From Ogataea parapolymorpha DL-1 (Eukaryota; Ascomycota; Pichiomycetes; Pichiales; Pichiaceae), in NCBI RefSeq assembly GCF_000187245.1, contig NC_027860.1:1240001-1304000 (forward strand): a stretch of 64,000 nucleotides of DNA, written 5' to 3'. The notes beneath the pieces were generated by a model that did not search any database, was not told the origin of the DNA, and worked only from the letters and a program-made list of their open reading frames with translations. Positions 1-7,608 of the stretch are shown in pieces. A program made the position numbers and the translations under genes. Within the stretch, counting starts at the first letter, position 1, and the number at the start of each line of letters is the position of its first letter.

Positions 1-346
1 CAAGAACTGGTTTTTGGGCGGCCTCCTCCTGATTAATCTCGGACGTAGTGGTAGAATCTTTTGCGTCTTCTTCATATATCGACTCCGGATTATACTCATC
101 TTCCTCTGGTGAACTTACTGAAGGCTTTTCTGGTGCATCGTGCTCTATTGTAGTGTGCATGTTCTCGTTGTCTGCTTTGCCACGTTCAGTTGCTCCATCA
201 TCTTCGGTGACGTCGGCTACCTCTGTTCCCGGATTTGAGTGCTCACTATCAGAACCGTCATGCAGGTTTGATTTCTCCTCAGAGGTCTCCGGGTCATTAA
301 AGTTAGCCTCCGGAGAATAGTCCGATTGGGCTTCTTCGTCGCTCAT
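1..346 (-). CDS. N-terminal part of an acidic, low-complexity protein (cut by left edge)
   Basis: Reading leftwards from an ATG at 344-346 the frame stays open to the window edge, giving about 115 residues that begin MSDEEAQSDYSPEANF. The segment is very rich in Asp, Glu, Ser and Pro and holds no folded domain that I can see. Acidic leaders of this kind occur on yeast nuclear RNA-binding proteins such as Nab3, but nothing here proves that identity. The real domain, if any, lies outside the window. It is transcribed away from the 480-bp intergenic region that follows. I am confident that it is coding because of the long open frame with a plausible ATG; its function is unknown. Confidence 0.55.
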   Translation of the reverse strand, partial: MSDEEAQSDYSPEANFNDPETSEEKSNLHDGSDSEHSNPGTEVADVTEDDGATERGKADNENMHTTIEHDAPEKPSVSSPEEDEYNPESIYEEDAKDSTTTSEINQEEAAQKPVL

Positions 347-826
347 CAATAAATAATTAACGGTTGTCTCCGAGAAAAAAAAAAACTTTACACCTGAGAG
401 TGTGTATAGCCAGTAAGAGCTAAGACAATAAACGTGTAATGGATTTATTATACAGTCGCAATTATGTACAAAAATTGTACACATATTGTCCATAATTGAG
501 TTGCGAGGGATCGCAACTACCCATATATACTTTGGATCAGACCCACATCTGTCCATTTTATGAGAAATACGTCTTTCTGAAAGCGGAGCTTCCAAGAGGT
601 TAAGACGCTTGCCGAATGTAGTGGTAAAGCTGAAGGTCCAGGTCCTGACTGTTTGTGGTGCTTGGTAATCATGACCATATAACAATGAAATAGTGGTACC
701 GCGTCACTTTCTATGAGAAACCGTTGTCATCGCTCCCAGATTGGCGTTGTGCAAATGTCGATGTATAATGGTGTTGTTTATCTGTGATATGACAAATAGC
801 ACACAATCACGTTTCTGATTGCTGCC
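347..826. other. 480-bp intergenic region with two small inverted repeats
   Basis: No ORF or tRNA is visible here. It should contain the promoter and 5' leader of the left-edge gene (minus strand) and the 3' end of the small ORF at 827-1021. Two inverted repeats sit close together. TGTACAA-AAA-TTGTACA is at 465-481. GTTGCGA-GGGA-TCGCAAC is at 500-517, which as plus-strand RNA would be a 7-bp hairpin with a GNRA-type tetraloop. I tried to match snRNA and snoRNA signatures (C/D boxes, U6 and U5 cores) and found none that is convincing. Confidence 0.5.
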
Positions 827-1021
827 TTATTGTTTGAGTTCTTTCTCTTTTTTGAGCATCTGTTCTCTGAGATGGCCTGGAATCTCGCTTTCACTGTTAA
901 CGCTTCTGTCGACGGGGCAAGACACAACGCTATTGGCAGCAACGATGCTGAAAGCCACTAAGAATGTAGTCGAGAATATGGAGCGTGAGATTCTGGTCCT
1001 ATTCGCGGCCCTGATATACAT
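827..1021 (-). CDS. Small (64 aa) single-span membrane protein, probably mitochondrial
   Basis: The ATG at 1019-1021 opens a 64-residue frame. A basic N-terminus (RAANRTRISRS) is followed by one hydrophobic span of about 18 residues (FSTTFLVAFSIVAANSVV). Next come a CPVD motif and a charged, lysine-rich C-terminal helix ending in KKEKELKQ. This is the layout of small mitochondrial inner-membrane proteins such as respiratory-chain assembly factors. I do not recognise the family, so this is inference from composition. The frame extends upstream to 1111 but with no ATG (only TTG), so the shorter form was chosen. It is divergent from MRPL20. It could be spurious; the ordered basic-TM-charged layout argues otherwise. 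Confidence 0.45.
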   Translation of the reverse strand: MYIRAANRTRISRSIFSTTFLVAFSIVAANSVVSCPVDRSVNSESEIPGHLREQMLKKEKELKQ

Positions 1022-1231
1022 GATAAAGAAACGGTGAATGTGTTGTGATGGAAAAACTAATTTAGACCCCGTACACCACCCATCTGATTTTTTTTTCACC
1101 AAGAGAGCCAATGGGGTCTTTTTATTTGCAGATACATTTTGGCATCAAAAACCGCTGACGAGTGAGTCGGTACATCCTTGCACCAAGAGGTTTGTTCCAA
1201 AAATTCAAAAGAAAATTGTGAAAAATCAGCG

Positions 1232-1804
1232 ATGCATTCACTTGGAACCTGTTGTAAAGGCTTGCGTTTTCCGTTGGCAAGGTTCAAATCTTCCTCGATA
1301 CCTCCGAAGCTGACTCATGTCCCAAACAAATACAACTCGAAATCATCCGCCTTCAATATCAAACCACAGCTTCCAGATGGTCTTTTCTACCATCCAGCAC
1401 CATCGGCTTTAGATCCGGAGGTGACGCCTAAGGCTTTCCTCCCTGAGGATGACCCAAGAAAGAGCTCAGAGCTGTACTATCCTGAGGAAAAAACACGCAT
1501 AAGCTCCAATCTGGACAACATGCCAATAATTTTCAAGGCAAGCACCCCAAAAAGTTACACATTGAGCGACAAAGAGATCCAGGAGATCCAGGAAATGAGA
1601 AACAAAGGAATTCCAAGACGCGAGATCAAAGCCAAGTTCAAAGTGTCAGACCATTTCATCAATATTTCCACGACGCCTAATCCAGAAACCCTTGCGAAAC
1701 ATCAAAAGAAATTAGAACAAGCGGTGAGAAGATGGGATAGCAGAACAAAGAACGCAAAGTTGATCAAGTTGAAACAAGAAATTTTGTGGAAGAGAGATAT
1801 GTAA
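1232..1804 (+). CDS. MRPL20: Mitochondrial large-subunit ribosomal protein MRPL20 (mL58)
   Basis: This 190-residue protein matches the MRP-L20 family, a fungal mitochondrial large-subunit protein without a bacterial counterpart. Family landmarks are visible: the LPDGLFYHPAPSALDP block at about residues 48-63, the TPKAFLPEDDPRK block, and a C-terminal half beginning YTLSDKEIQEIQEMR that is mostly charged helix. The first residues (MHSLGTCCKGLRFPLARFKSSS) are basic and hydroxylated with no acidic residue, as expected of a mitochondrial presequence. The ATG at 1232 was chosen because the frame upstream would add residues rich in Lys and Glu that would spoil the presequence. It ends 43 bp from the stop of the convergent NECAP-like gene. 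Confidence 0.85.
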   Translation: MHSLGTCCKGLRFPLARFKSSSIPPKLTHVPNKYNSKSSAFNIKPQLPDGLFYHPAPSALDPEVTPKAFLPEDDPRKSSELYYPEEKTRISSNLDNMPIIFKASTPKSYTLSDKEIQEIQEMRNKGIPRREIKAKFKVSDHFINISTTPNPETLAKHQKKLEQAVRRWDSRTKNAKLIKLKQEILWKRDM

Positions 1805-1847
1805 TTACGGTGTAGATAGGAATCATTACTATTCATTATTTTCGTAA

Positions 1848-2531
1848 TTAGTTGGACACAAAATCACCAAATTCGTCATCCTCATCGATATTAAATCTAT
1901 TGGGTGATCCTTCTGATCTTTCCTCTTTTGTTGTCTTCGGAGACTCATTGACAAAGTTGTCTTTGAATGCAAGCAATTTTCTGAACCTTTCCTCGAAATC
2001 CTTGAGGTTCGATGTAAGTCGTAAATCGTCAAAGAAGTCTAATAAGATCATCCCTATAGCTATTTTTTTGTCCTCCTCTGTTAGTATCACAACGTAGTGC
2101 TGATGTATTATCTTCTGAATTGTCATGAAAGGACTCGATTGTTTGTAATTAGTTACCGGAAGACCATCGTGGTATATTTTCTCGTAATAAGCAGTTCCCC
2201 AGCGGTCTATTCCAGGGGCATTAATAGTCAGGCGACATTTCAATTCCGAGGAGAGGTCCTTACAGGATTCCAACGCATCCAAGCTCTGTAACTCATGTAA
2301 CTCTATAGATCCTTTGAACAGGTAGTTTGAGCGCTTCAACCGCCAATTCTCCGGTTGAAACCTGTATCGTATTATTTGGGTCTCCTTGTATCCTTTTGAA
2401 CCATTATTTTCATCCACGGTATATGTAGTGTCTGGAATTACCTCCGGCGGAGGAATTTTGTAAAACTTAGCTGTTTTGAATGTAGCCAGTTTTGTTTCCA
2501 TGACGTTGGAGTCTGTGTTTACCAATGTCAT
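1848..2531 (-). CDS. NECAP-like (PHear domain) clathrin-adaptor accessory protein
   Basis: This 227-residue protein follows the pattern of the NECAP family (DUF1681, PHear fold). It has an N-terminal FYKIPP motif at about residues 22-28, a GYK segment, then a W-rich strand and FKGSIELHE. APGIDRWGTAYYE is at about residues 110-122, where the family has its APVEEYPGI-like core. A final strand-helix block ends in LKDFEERF. NECAPs bind adaptor ear domains at clathrin-coated vesicles. The C-terminus carries an acidic DEFGDF sequence that resembles adaptor-ear peptides. The assignment rests on pattern matching by eye. Identity to animal NECAPs looks low, and baker's yeast has no well-known homologue, so the call is moderate. 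Its start is divergent from SIF2, 152 bp away. Confidence 0.6.
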   Translation of the reverse strand: MTLVNTDSNVMETKLATFKTAKFYKIPPPEVIPDTTYTVDENNGSKGYKETQIIRYRFQPENWRLKRSNYLFKGSIELHELQSLDALESCKDLSSELKCRLTINAPGIDRWGTAYYEKIYHDGLPVTNYKQSSPFMTIQKIIHQHYVVILTEEDKKIAIGMILLDFFDDLRLTSNLKDFEERFRKLLAFKDNFVNESPKTTKEERSEGSPNRFNIDEDDEFGDFVSN

Positions 2532-2683
2532 GATATGATCGTTTGCTGTGCTGCGATTGTGCTAATTTAAATCACCCATAAATTATTCTGCCAGATAGAA
2601 ACAAGGCCGGCTTATTAAACTTTGGAAAAAAATTAGTGGGTAATTTTGTTGTCGTTGTCAGAACTTGTACAGGTATATGTTCA

Positions 2684-4153
2684 ATGTCGCTTTCAGCAAC
2701 AGAGTTGAATTACCTCATTTGGAGGTATCTTCAAGAGGGTGGATTGGAAGTGAGCGCGTATGCTTTGCAAGATGAGACCAAAATAAACGAATACGACGAT
2801 AGGTACAGCGATAGAATTCCACTTGGGTGTTTGGTAGACCTCGTTCAGAAGGGCATTTTGTACTACAAGGTGAATGATATGATTCAAAATGGTGGTGAGA
2901 TTGCCTCTGAAGATATCATAAACATGAATTTCAATCTCTTGAATTCAATATCCCAGTCGTCTGATGGAGTTGAAGAACGCAGAATTGAGCCTTCTTCAGT
3001 GATCGCTAATAATACTTCACAACCAGTTCCATTAATCGGGCAGAATGGGAGGGTAGAGGATGATAATGAGTTCACCGTGGTGCTGAAAAATAGTTTTGTT
3101 TTTCCAGCTAGTCTGGCGAGCAGCTGGAACCCCCAAAACCCGAACATGTTGGCTTGGGGACAGCGAGATTCTACCTCCAATATATGCACTCTCACCTGGG
3201 ATGACTCCAGTAAAACCCTTATTCCACAATCGCAACCGCTTCCACATCCAACATCCTGCAAAGAAATTGTCTCTATCTCTTGGAGTCCCAAAGGCAATAC
3301 GTTAATGACTGCGTCTGAAAATGGAGAGCTTCGTCTGTGGGACTCCAATGGTTCAATAAGATTTATTATGGCGCTACACCGCTCTCCCGTGCTGGCAATA
3401 CGATGGTCGCCTAATTCCGCATATCTACTAACCCTTGATATCACCAACAAAGCAGTGGTGTGGGACTCTCAAACTGGACAATCAATTCAGCATATTGCTA
3501 ACCTGTCAACAGATAACACAGACAAATGTTTAGGGACCGATGCATGTTGGATAGACGATACCAAGTTCGTGCTACCGGGCTCAGATTATTCGTTATATGT
3601 TTACCAATTGGGAGATAGCCAACCTATCGGTGTCCTTGCGGGACATACTGATACTGTCTCTCTTATAATGTACAATAGCGAGCTCCGCCTTTTATGCTCC
3701 GCATCCGACGACCAAACGGTAAGAATATGGAAAGGAAACTCCATCAATTCCTTACAAGTGTTGACGGGTCATTCGCAACCACTCACTTATGTCAACTGGT
3801 GCAAACTGGGAGATGGGAATTGGTGTGTTGTGACCTGCTCACTGGATGGATCGCTCAAACTTTGGGACTTTTTCAAGAATAAGGTACTGGACTCTCGGCT
3901 AGTTGACAATGGCTCCCCAATATTAGTGGCCTCTTTGTCTCCTGATAGCACTAAGCTGGCTACTGGAGACTCTGATGGTAATATAATGTTTTGGGCTATT
4001 ACTGCCACGAGGAAATTTAAGCAATTAAGCTATTATCAGCCTGGTGAGGTTGAAAATTCCAATTTCGTATCTACCATCGACTGGAACTCCACTAGCACCC
4101 AAATATCCGTTGGATATAGTGGAACTTCAAGTTGTGTTGTCAAGATTGTATAA
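2684..4153 (+). CDS. SIF2: SIF2/TBL1-type LisH-WD40 protein of the Set3 histone deacetylase complex
   Basis: The protein has 489 residues. The N-terminus (MSLSATELNYLIWRYLQEGG) is a LisH motif, which in Sif2/TBL1 proteins mediates tetramerisation. An acidic linker follows. From about residue 140 onwards there is a WD40 propeller with clear repeats ending in LRLWDSN, VVWDSQTG, VRIWKG and LKLWDFF. In baker's yeast Sif2 is a core subunit of the Set3C/Hos2 deacetylase complex, which represses meiotic and other genes. The upstream in-frame stretch (2636-2683) has no ATG, and the chosen start places the LisH at residue 4, as in homologues. Convergent with TAM41 (68 bp). Confidence 0.85.
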   Translation: MSLSATELNYLIWRYLQEGGLEVSAYALQDETKINEYDDRYSDRIPLGCLVDLVQKGILYYKVNDMIQNGGEIASEDIINMNFNLLNSISQSSDGVEERRIEPSSVIANNTSQPVPLIGQNGRVEDDNEFTVVLKNSFVFPASLASSWNPQNPNMLAWGQRDSTSNICTLTWDDSSKTLIPQSQPLPHPTSCKEIVSISWSPKGNTLMTASENGELRLWDSNGSIRFIMALHRSPVLAIRWSPNSAYLLTLDITNKAVVWDSQTGQSIQHIANLSTDNTDKCLGTDACWIDDTKFVLPGSDYSLYVYQLGDSQPIGVLAGHTDTVSLIMYNSELRLLCSASDDQTVRIWKGNSINSLQVLTGHSQPLTYVNWCKLGDGNWCVVTCSLDGSLKLWDFFKNKVLDSRLVDNGSPILVASLSPDSTKLATGDSDGNIMFWAITATRKFKQLSYYQPGEVENSNFVSTIDWNSTSTQISVGYSGTSSCVVKIV

Positions 4154-4221
4154 CAGTCCGCGTTCTCGTGTGAGCATTGTAATATTTGAATGTACATATT
4201 ATCGTAACTTATGGTTTATGA

Positions 4222-5802
4222 TCAATTATTTATACTCTGATTGAATTTTCTCCTCTTCTCCGCGGCATATTTCCACGATCTGAGCACTCCGGCCGTCAAA
4301 ACCCCCTTGAGGCTTTGAATCAAGGCCGGCCTCAGAACGGTCTCCTTAACTGTGTCTTTGAGAGAATTGACGAGTAAATCATCATTCGCAACGTTTCGAA
4401 TAAATGGCGAGTTTTTCACCTTGTATGTGTTGGGGAGATAATTCCAGTCCTCCACTGGTATCTGATTTAAGCTCGCCTCTTCGGAAAGCTGTTGAAGATC
4501 CAAAAACGACAGCTCTGCAGCTGGTTTTGCCGGCTTCAAGTCAGCAAGCAGTTGATTTGGAGCAATAATTCTTCTTGCGAATAAATCAGAAGCAAGGCTA
4601 GACTCGTATTTGGAGCTATACTTGGACAATAGACGTTTTCTAAACGTACTTGGCAAATCAGCAATTATTTCTGCGATGCTTTGCGAGTCCAAGTTCACTT
4701 TGAAGCGATGTTCAGCACTGTCTGGAGCACTAATTTGTTGGACAACTTTTGGAAAGTAGTTTGTGAGAAGTGGCAGGTACATTTCTCTGAATTGTTCGAA
4801 CTGGTTAGTAACAATTTTGTCCACTTTGCGAACATCCTCGCCCCTTGCCTTTAACCTTGGATCCCCCAAGTAACTCAGCTCCGCAATTTGATGATACAGT
4901 CCGTATTCTGAAATCTCATTTTTGTTGGTCAAGAGCAGTGACAATTTGATAGCATTCGTCAGATTATACTGATTCAATAGACAAATTTTAGGAGTGTTTC
5001 TTACCACAGCAACAGGCTTGTGCAATCTTCCACTAAGATACATGGTATCCCAGTTTATGAGATCGTTGATCAATGTGTTCATAGAAGTGACCCCATACTT
5101 GAGCTCGAAATTCGTGTCTACCTTGCTTCTTTTGAAATTGAGCTTAACAAAAGGATTGAAATACACCCCTGCTCCCAATTCACCAATTTGAGATACTATG
5201 CTTGAACCCAAGTGTCTCAGGCTGGAATAATGATCGGGATTTTGAGCGATGTTCAGCGAGTGCCAGTGATCAGGATAAGAAACTGCATATATCATGTCAA
5301 CCTGAGAATTCGAAGACTTCGTTGAACCTTGATCAAAAACTTTAGATCCGTACCCAAAGGCATACCTTATTGGTGCGTTAAATTCCCAAACAACTTTCCG
5401 CAATAAATCATTCACATCGGAATCTTTAGAAACCAGTTGATTTGCACCAAATTTATATGGTAGCTGATTAGCATTCTTCAAATCTTTTAGATTTCGCAAG
5501 TAGTAATTGAAGTTGATCGGTGTCGACTGCAACTTCAACAAATTCTCATCCAAGACCTTGAACTTATCCTTCTGCTGAATGTTAGCGAGCTGCTGTCGAA
5601 GCGCAAATGAACCATGTTGAGGTAAGATCGATGTCTGGGGCTTATTATTCCTAAACAGTTTATCCAACAGCACAGGATCAATTTCGCTCGTAGAAATGTA
5701 TGTGCCGGGATTGGAGGACTTTCCATCAGGGCTCTTGGACGAGTTAAAACGCAAAAGGCCCTGACGACACATCATTCTCGAGCTTCTTCTTAGAGCCAGC
5801 AT
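4222..5802 (-). CDS. TAM41: Mitochondrial CDP-diacylglycerol synthase TAM41
   Basis: Tam41 makes CDP-diacylglycerol from phosphatidic acid and CTP at the matrix side of the inner membrane, feeding cardiolipin synthesis. The signature nucleotidyltransferase core is present: FGYGSKVF at residues 149-156 and QVDMIYAV at 167-174, the latter with the metal-binding Asp. SYPDHWHSLNIAQNP and GAGVYFNPF are also family blocks. The first 20 residues are basic and mitochondrial-like. At 526 residues it is longer than the roughly 385 of the baker's-yeast protein. The extra length lies in the N-terminal 80 residues and in a poorly conserved stretch at about residues 350-480, ahead of the conserved tail LIQSLKGVLTAGVLRSWKYA. 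The frame is unbroken. Confidence 0.9.
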   Translation of the reverse strand: MLALRRSSRMMCRQGLLRFNSSKSPDGKSSNPGTYISTSEIDPVLLDKLFRNNKPQTSILPQHGSFALRQQLANIQQKDKFKVLDENLLKLQSTPINFNYYLRNLKDLKNANQLPYKFGANQLVSKDSDVNDLLRKVVWEFNAPIRYAFGYGSKVFDQGSTKSSNSQVDMIYAVSYPDHWHSLNIAQNPDHYSSLRHLGSSIVSQIGELGAGVYFNPFVKLNFKRSKVDTNFELKYGVTSMNTLINDLINWDTMYLSGRLHKPVAVVRNTPKICLLNQYNLTNAIKLSLLLTNKNEISEYGLYHQIAELSYLGDPRLKARGEDVRKVDKIVTNQFEQFREMYLPLLTNYFPKVVQQISAPDSAEHRFKVNLDSQSIAEIIADLPSTFRKRLLSKYSSKYESSLASDLFARRIIAPNQLLADLKPAKPAAELSFLDLQQLSEEASLNQIPVEDWNYLPNTYKVKNSPFIRNVANDDLLVNSLKDTVKETVLRPALIQSLKGVLTAGVLRSWKYAAEKRRKFNQSINN

Positions 5803-6161
5803 TTTTGGTTTCGGTGGATATTCTTCAAATAAATCAGCTTAACAACTCATGTGACTAACTCCGGAATCAAATACTGATAGTTGGTTTGCTTCAGAAGAAT
5901 CAATGAACACCTTTTAATATCTAAGCGTGATTTCGCCCCTAGATATAGGAAATTTTCTCCGCAAGAAGCCAATGGAAATTCTAGCCACAACACGTTTTGA
6001 GCCACCTGAGGCGCGGGCCTGGATAAATTATTCTGTCTAGATGCTTCAAGGCCGAGAATTCTCGCAGTCAAGCCTCTCGGCGTTACGTTTTTTATGATTA
6101 TGTCATCTATTACATGAAGACTACCTTGTAAGTGAAACTTTTATATAATAGAGTAATACTA
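5803..6161. other. 359-bp divergent promoter region between TAM41 and CHZ1
   Basis: No gene is visible. A perfect 12-bp palindrome CGAGAATTCTCG lies at 6053-6064. An AT-rich stretch with TATATAATAG lies 20-30 bp before the CHZ1 start. GTAAGT at 6128-6133 looks like a 5' splice site, but no downstream AG gives a convincing longer CHZ1, so I treat it as chance. Confidence 0.4.
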
Positions 6162-6614
6162 ATGTCTGAGCAATTGCAAGAAGAAAAACCTGTTCGTCAG
6201 GAAGAGGTTGAAGCTAAGGGGGAGGGTGATAAAAAGGAAGAGTTACCCGCAAAGGAAAGCAAGCCCGAAGAACCTGCAAAGCGGAAGAATGAGGATGAGT
6301 CTCAGGAGAAAAAGAAGAAGAGAAAACACTCTAGGCGCAAATATGACGAGGTTCCGCCTGCAGATGATAAAGACTCCGACGAGGAGGAGGAAGAAGTTGA
6401 CGATGACAATCTTGTTGTTGAAGAAGAAGAGGAAGATGACCTGCAAGAGATTGACACTGCCAACATCATCACAACTGGAAGAAGAACTCGTGGCAGGGTT
6501 GTCGACTACAGCAAAGTCAGCGAGCAATTGAGCAAAGAGGAGAACACTTCCCTCAATGACGATGATGGTGAGGAAGACGGAGATTTTAAAGAGCCTGAGG
6601 CAAAAGATCAATGA
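6162..6614 (+). CDS. CHZ1: H2A.Z-H2B histone chaperone CHZ1
   Basis: This is a 150-residue, highly charged, mostly disordered protein. The diagnostic CHZ motif is at about residues 96-116: an acidic run followed by LQEIDTANIITTGRRTRGR and then VVDYSK. This motif binds the H2A.Z-H2B dimer, which Chz1 delivers to the SWR1 remodeller. Before it come Lys-rich stretches (KKKKRKHSRRK, a likely nuclear localisation signal) and long Asp/Glu runs. The ATG at 6162 (MSEQLQEE) is preferred; the frame continues upstream only to a TTG-type start. Convergent with YPT31 (62 bp). Confidence 0.9.
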   Translation: MSEQLQEEKPVRQEEVEAKGEGDKKEELPAKESKPEEPAKRKNEDESQEKKKKRKHSRRKYDEVPPADDKDSDEEEEEVDDDNLVVEEEEEDDLQEIDTANIITTGRRTRGRVVDYSKVSEQLSKEENTSLNDDDGEEDGDFKEPEAKDQ

Positions 6615-6676
6615 ACAACTTGATGGTATTAACGAGTCAATCAATATACATGATATTAGAATCAAGGGAGTTATGT

Positions 6677-7382
6677 TTAGCAACAGCCAGAATTTTTTGA
6701 GATTTTCTGATCCTTAGGAGCGGGCGTGAGCGTGATGGTTTGTCCTCCAAGGTTTTTGTTAGCAGAAGAATCCATGCCATCCATATCGAATTTTCTTTTT
6801 GAAACCATTTCGTAGATGTTCTTGATAAGTTGATGGAAAGTAAGCTCGACGTTTTCGGCGTTCAATGCAGATGCTTCAGTAAATAACAAATTATTCTCAG
6901 CAGCGAAATCTTTAGCTTCTTCAGTAGGGACTGCCCTCAGATGATCCAAATCAGATTTGTTGCCAACAAGAGCTATCACTATGTTTGCGTCGGCATGTTC
7001 TTTCATTTCCCTGAGCCATCTAGAGACCGATTCGTATGAGTTTGAGCTGGATATGTCATAAACAACAAGCGCCCCCACCGCTCCTCTATAGTACGCAGCA
7101 GTGATTGCTCTGTATCTTTCCTGTCCCGCAGTATCCCAGATCTGAGCCTTGACTCTTTTACCATCGATCTCCACCGTTCTCGTGGCAAACTCGACGCCTA
7201 TAGTGGCCCGGGAGTCTGGGTTGAACTCGTCTCTTGTGAACCTAGACAAAAGGTTGGTTTTTCCGACCGAAGAATCTCCGATGAGAACAACTATTTTGAG
7301 TTAGTATGAAAGCAATCTGTTGAAACTCACTTTTAAAAAGGTATTCGTAATCGTATGAATAATCCTCTGCAGTATCCGCCAT
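6677..7382 (-). CDS. YPT31: Rab11-family GTPase YPT31/YPT32, with one 40-nt intron
   Basis: Exon 1 is 7331-7382 ([17 protein letters not shown] plus one base) and exon 2 is 6677-7290, giving 221 residues. That is close to the 223 of baker's-yeast Ypt31. All GTPase motifs are present: P-loop GDSSVGKT, switch [13 protein letters not shown] and the ASAL motif. It ends in NSGCC, a double-cysteine geranylgeranylation signal. Ypt31/32 drive exit from the late Golgi and endosome recycling, downstream of PI4P made by Pik1, which is also in this window. The splice joins A to TT to make the Ile of IVLIGDSS, which restores the conserved beta-1 strand, so the intron is well supported. Confidence 0.93.
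7291..7330 (-). other. 40-nt intron of YPT31
   Basis: On the minus strand the intron begins GTGAGT, carries a perfect TACTAAC branch point (7300-7306) and ends in AAAATAG. Its total length is 40 nt. Removing it joins the N-terminal exon to the P-loop exon in frame and rebuilds an intact Rab N-terminus. It is far shorter than typical yeast introns. Confidence 0.93.
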
Positions 7383-7566
7383 GGTATCTGAAATTATGTG
7401 TTTGAAAAACCTGAACCTGTAATGAGTTAACTTAGCTTTTCAGGTTTACCTCGTTTAGTTTGTTTTTCTTACGTTTCAGTTGTTATTGACCGCTGTGAGA
7501 AGAACATTAAAAGTTACCCGGGGGCTAAACGTCGCGTCGCCGTCTCTCGCTCTCGTGGAAAAAAAA

Positions 7567-7572
7567 ACGCGT
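7567..7572. promoter_or_regulatory. MCB (ACGCGT) in the YPT31-SPT16 divergent promoter
   Basis: A perfect MluI cell-cycle box lies 36 bp before the SPT16 ATG. In yeasts this hexamer is bound by MBF (Mbp1-Swi6) for G1/S expression. Function here is inferred. Confidence 0.5.
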
Positions 7573-7608
7573 ACGCCATTTCCTTCACTTGTTCTTCTTC
7601 ATTGTACC

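Noticed and set aside
600..800. Possible snoRNA or snRNA in the 5' intergenic region
   Set aside because: No full C/D or H/ACA box pair and no match to the conserved cores of U1-U6, U3, RNase P, MRP or SRP RNA was found by eye.
1255..1300. GGTTCAAATC resembling a tRNA B box
   Set aside because: It lies in MRPL20 coding sequence and has no A box or cloverleaf around it.
6128..6175. Possible intron with GTAAGT at 6128 and TACTAAT at 6157 in front of CHZ1
   Set aside because: The only in-frame acceptor would make a 24-nt intron without a branch point; the TACTAAT overlaps the natural ATG, which already gives a normal CHZ1.
7480..7608. 43-codon in-frame extension upstream of SPT16 with a presequence-like composition ([12 protein letters not shown])
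   Set aside because: It begins only with TTG, has no ATG, and SPT16 homologues start at MSEVQ-like sequences. A non-AUG start is not supported.
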